In this document: piece by piece, positions 63,754 through 64,000 of the stretch
Layout: every line of letters starts with the position of its first letter
How positions within the stretch are numbered: the stretch's first letter is position 1
IMG/VR virus record: IMGVR_UViG_3300047476_001680
Location: 24,751-88,750 of that record
Origin: a virus
DNA length: 64,000 nt
Reading direction: 5' to 3' (one strand)
Notes under the pieces: generated by a model
Told to the model about the DNA's origin: nothing
The model's input: the letters and a program-made list of their open reading frames with translations, nothing else
The model's database searches: none
Program-made: the position numbers and the translations under genes

Positions 63754-64000
63754 ATGTTTGATACACTCAAGCCATTGATCGACAGCGGGATCATTAACGA
63801 AGACACCAAGCAAGCCATCAGCGAAGCTTGGGAAGCCAAGTTAAATGAAGCTCGCGAGGAGATTCGTGCCGAGATGCGCCACGAGTTCGCCGGTCGATAT
63901 GAACACGATAAAGGTGTAATGGTTGAAGCAATGGACCGTATGATCAGCGAAACTCTTAGCCAAGAGATTCGTGAGTTCGCAGAAGACAAAGAACGTCTAG
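63754..64000 (+). CDS. 22: Prohead scaffold protein gp22, 3' truncated
   Basis: The gene starts at an ATG preceded by AAGGAGAAGG and continues past the window edge. The first 82 residues are helical and charged: LIDSGIINEDTKQAISEAWEAKLNEAREEI and FAGRYEHDKGVMVEAMDRMISETL fit gp22, the main internal scaffold of the prohead, which is digested by gp21. No more can be said because the rest is missing. Confidence 0.9.
   Translation, partial: MFDTLKPLIDSGIINEDTKQAISEAWEAKLNEAREEIRAEMRHEFAGRYEHDKGVMVEAMDRMISETLSQEIREFAEDKERL

Noticed and set aside
1-64000. CRISPR array or insertion sequence
   Set aside because: No regularly spaced short repeats with unique spacers and no transposase or terminal inverted repeats were seen. 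The only regular repeat is the protein-coding 189-base array.

Overview
The window is part of the genome of a T4-like tailed phage with a contractile tail, most likely marine. Recognisable T4-type morphogenesis and replication genes are gp6, gp25, gp5, gp53, gp26, gp20, gp21, gp22, gp55, gp46 and gp47. Several small conserved proteins, and the style of the long structural proteins, resemble those of cyanophages and pelagic myoviruses. No photosynthesis gene is present, and I cannot name the host. Both ends of the window cut a gene: thymidylate synthase on the left and the gp22 scaffold on the right.

Layout. (1) 1-3082, plus strand: thymidylate synthase, a small unknown, an NDP-sugar epimerase and a PLP sugar aminotransferase. 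(2) 22865 down to 3057, minus strand: a very compact train of 20 genes with no gap over 13 bases and many start/stop overlaps. It holds seven consecutive radical SAM enzymes (19643-10570), at least four glycosyltransferase-like proteins, an SGNH hydrolase, a NodU/CmcH-type carbamoyltransferase, dCMP deaminase, and a 794-residue protein with exact 63-residue tandem repeats. (3) 49770 down to 22942, minus strand: baseplate, hub and tail-fibre-like genes, including one protein of 4155 residues. A hairpin at 22881-22909 separates this block from the radical SAM train. (4) 49905-56095, plus strand: late sigma factor gp55, recombination nuclease gp47/gp46, two further radical SAM enzymes and a PD-(D/E)XK nuclease. 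(5) 56096-56565: a G+C-rich stretch with many potential helices and no convincing gene, a candidate structured RNA. (6) 57662 down to 56566, minus strand: hub protein gp26 and a small companion. (7) 57735-64000, plus strand: tape measure, portal, two small or acidic prohead core proteins, prohead protease and scaffold.

Expression. Structural operons are preceded by octamers with a TAAATA core that resemble the T4 late promoter (TATAAATA). gp55 and gp47 instead have good host sigma70-type promoters. This fits an early/late switch in which host polymerase makes gp55 and gp55 then opens the late promoters.

Working model. ThyA and dCMP deaminase supply dTMP. Epimerase, aminotransferase, glycosyltransferases and carbamoyltransferase look like a sugar or glycan decoration pathway. 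The seven radical SAM enzymes lie inside that glycan train and downstream of the late tail genes. I suggest, as inference only, a phage-encoded modification pathway acting late on a glycan or on virion proteins. Nine radical SAM proteins in 64 kb is the outstanding feature of the window.
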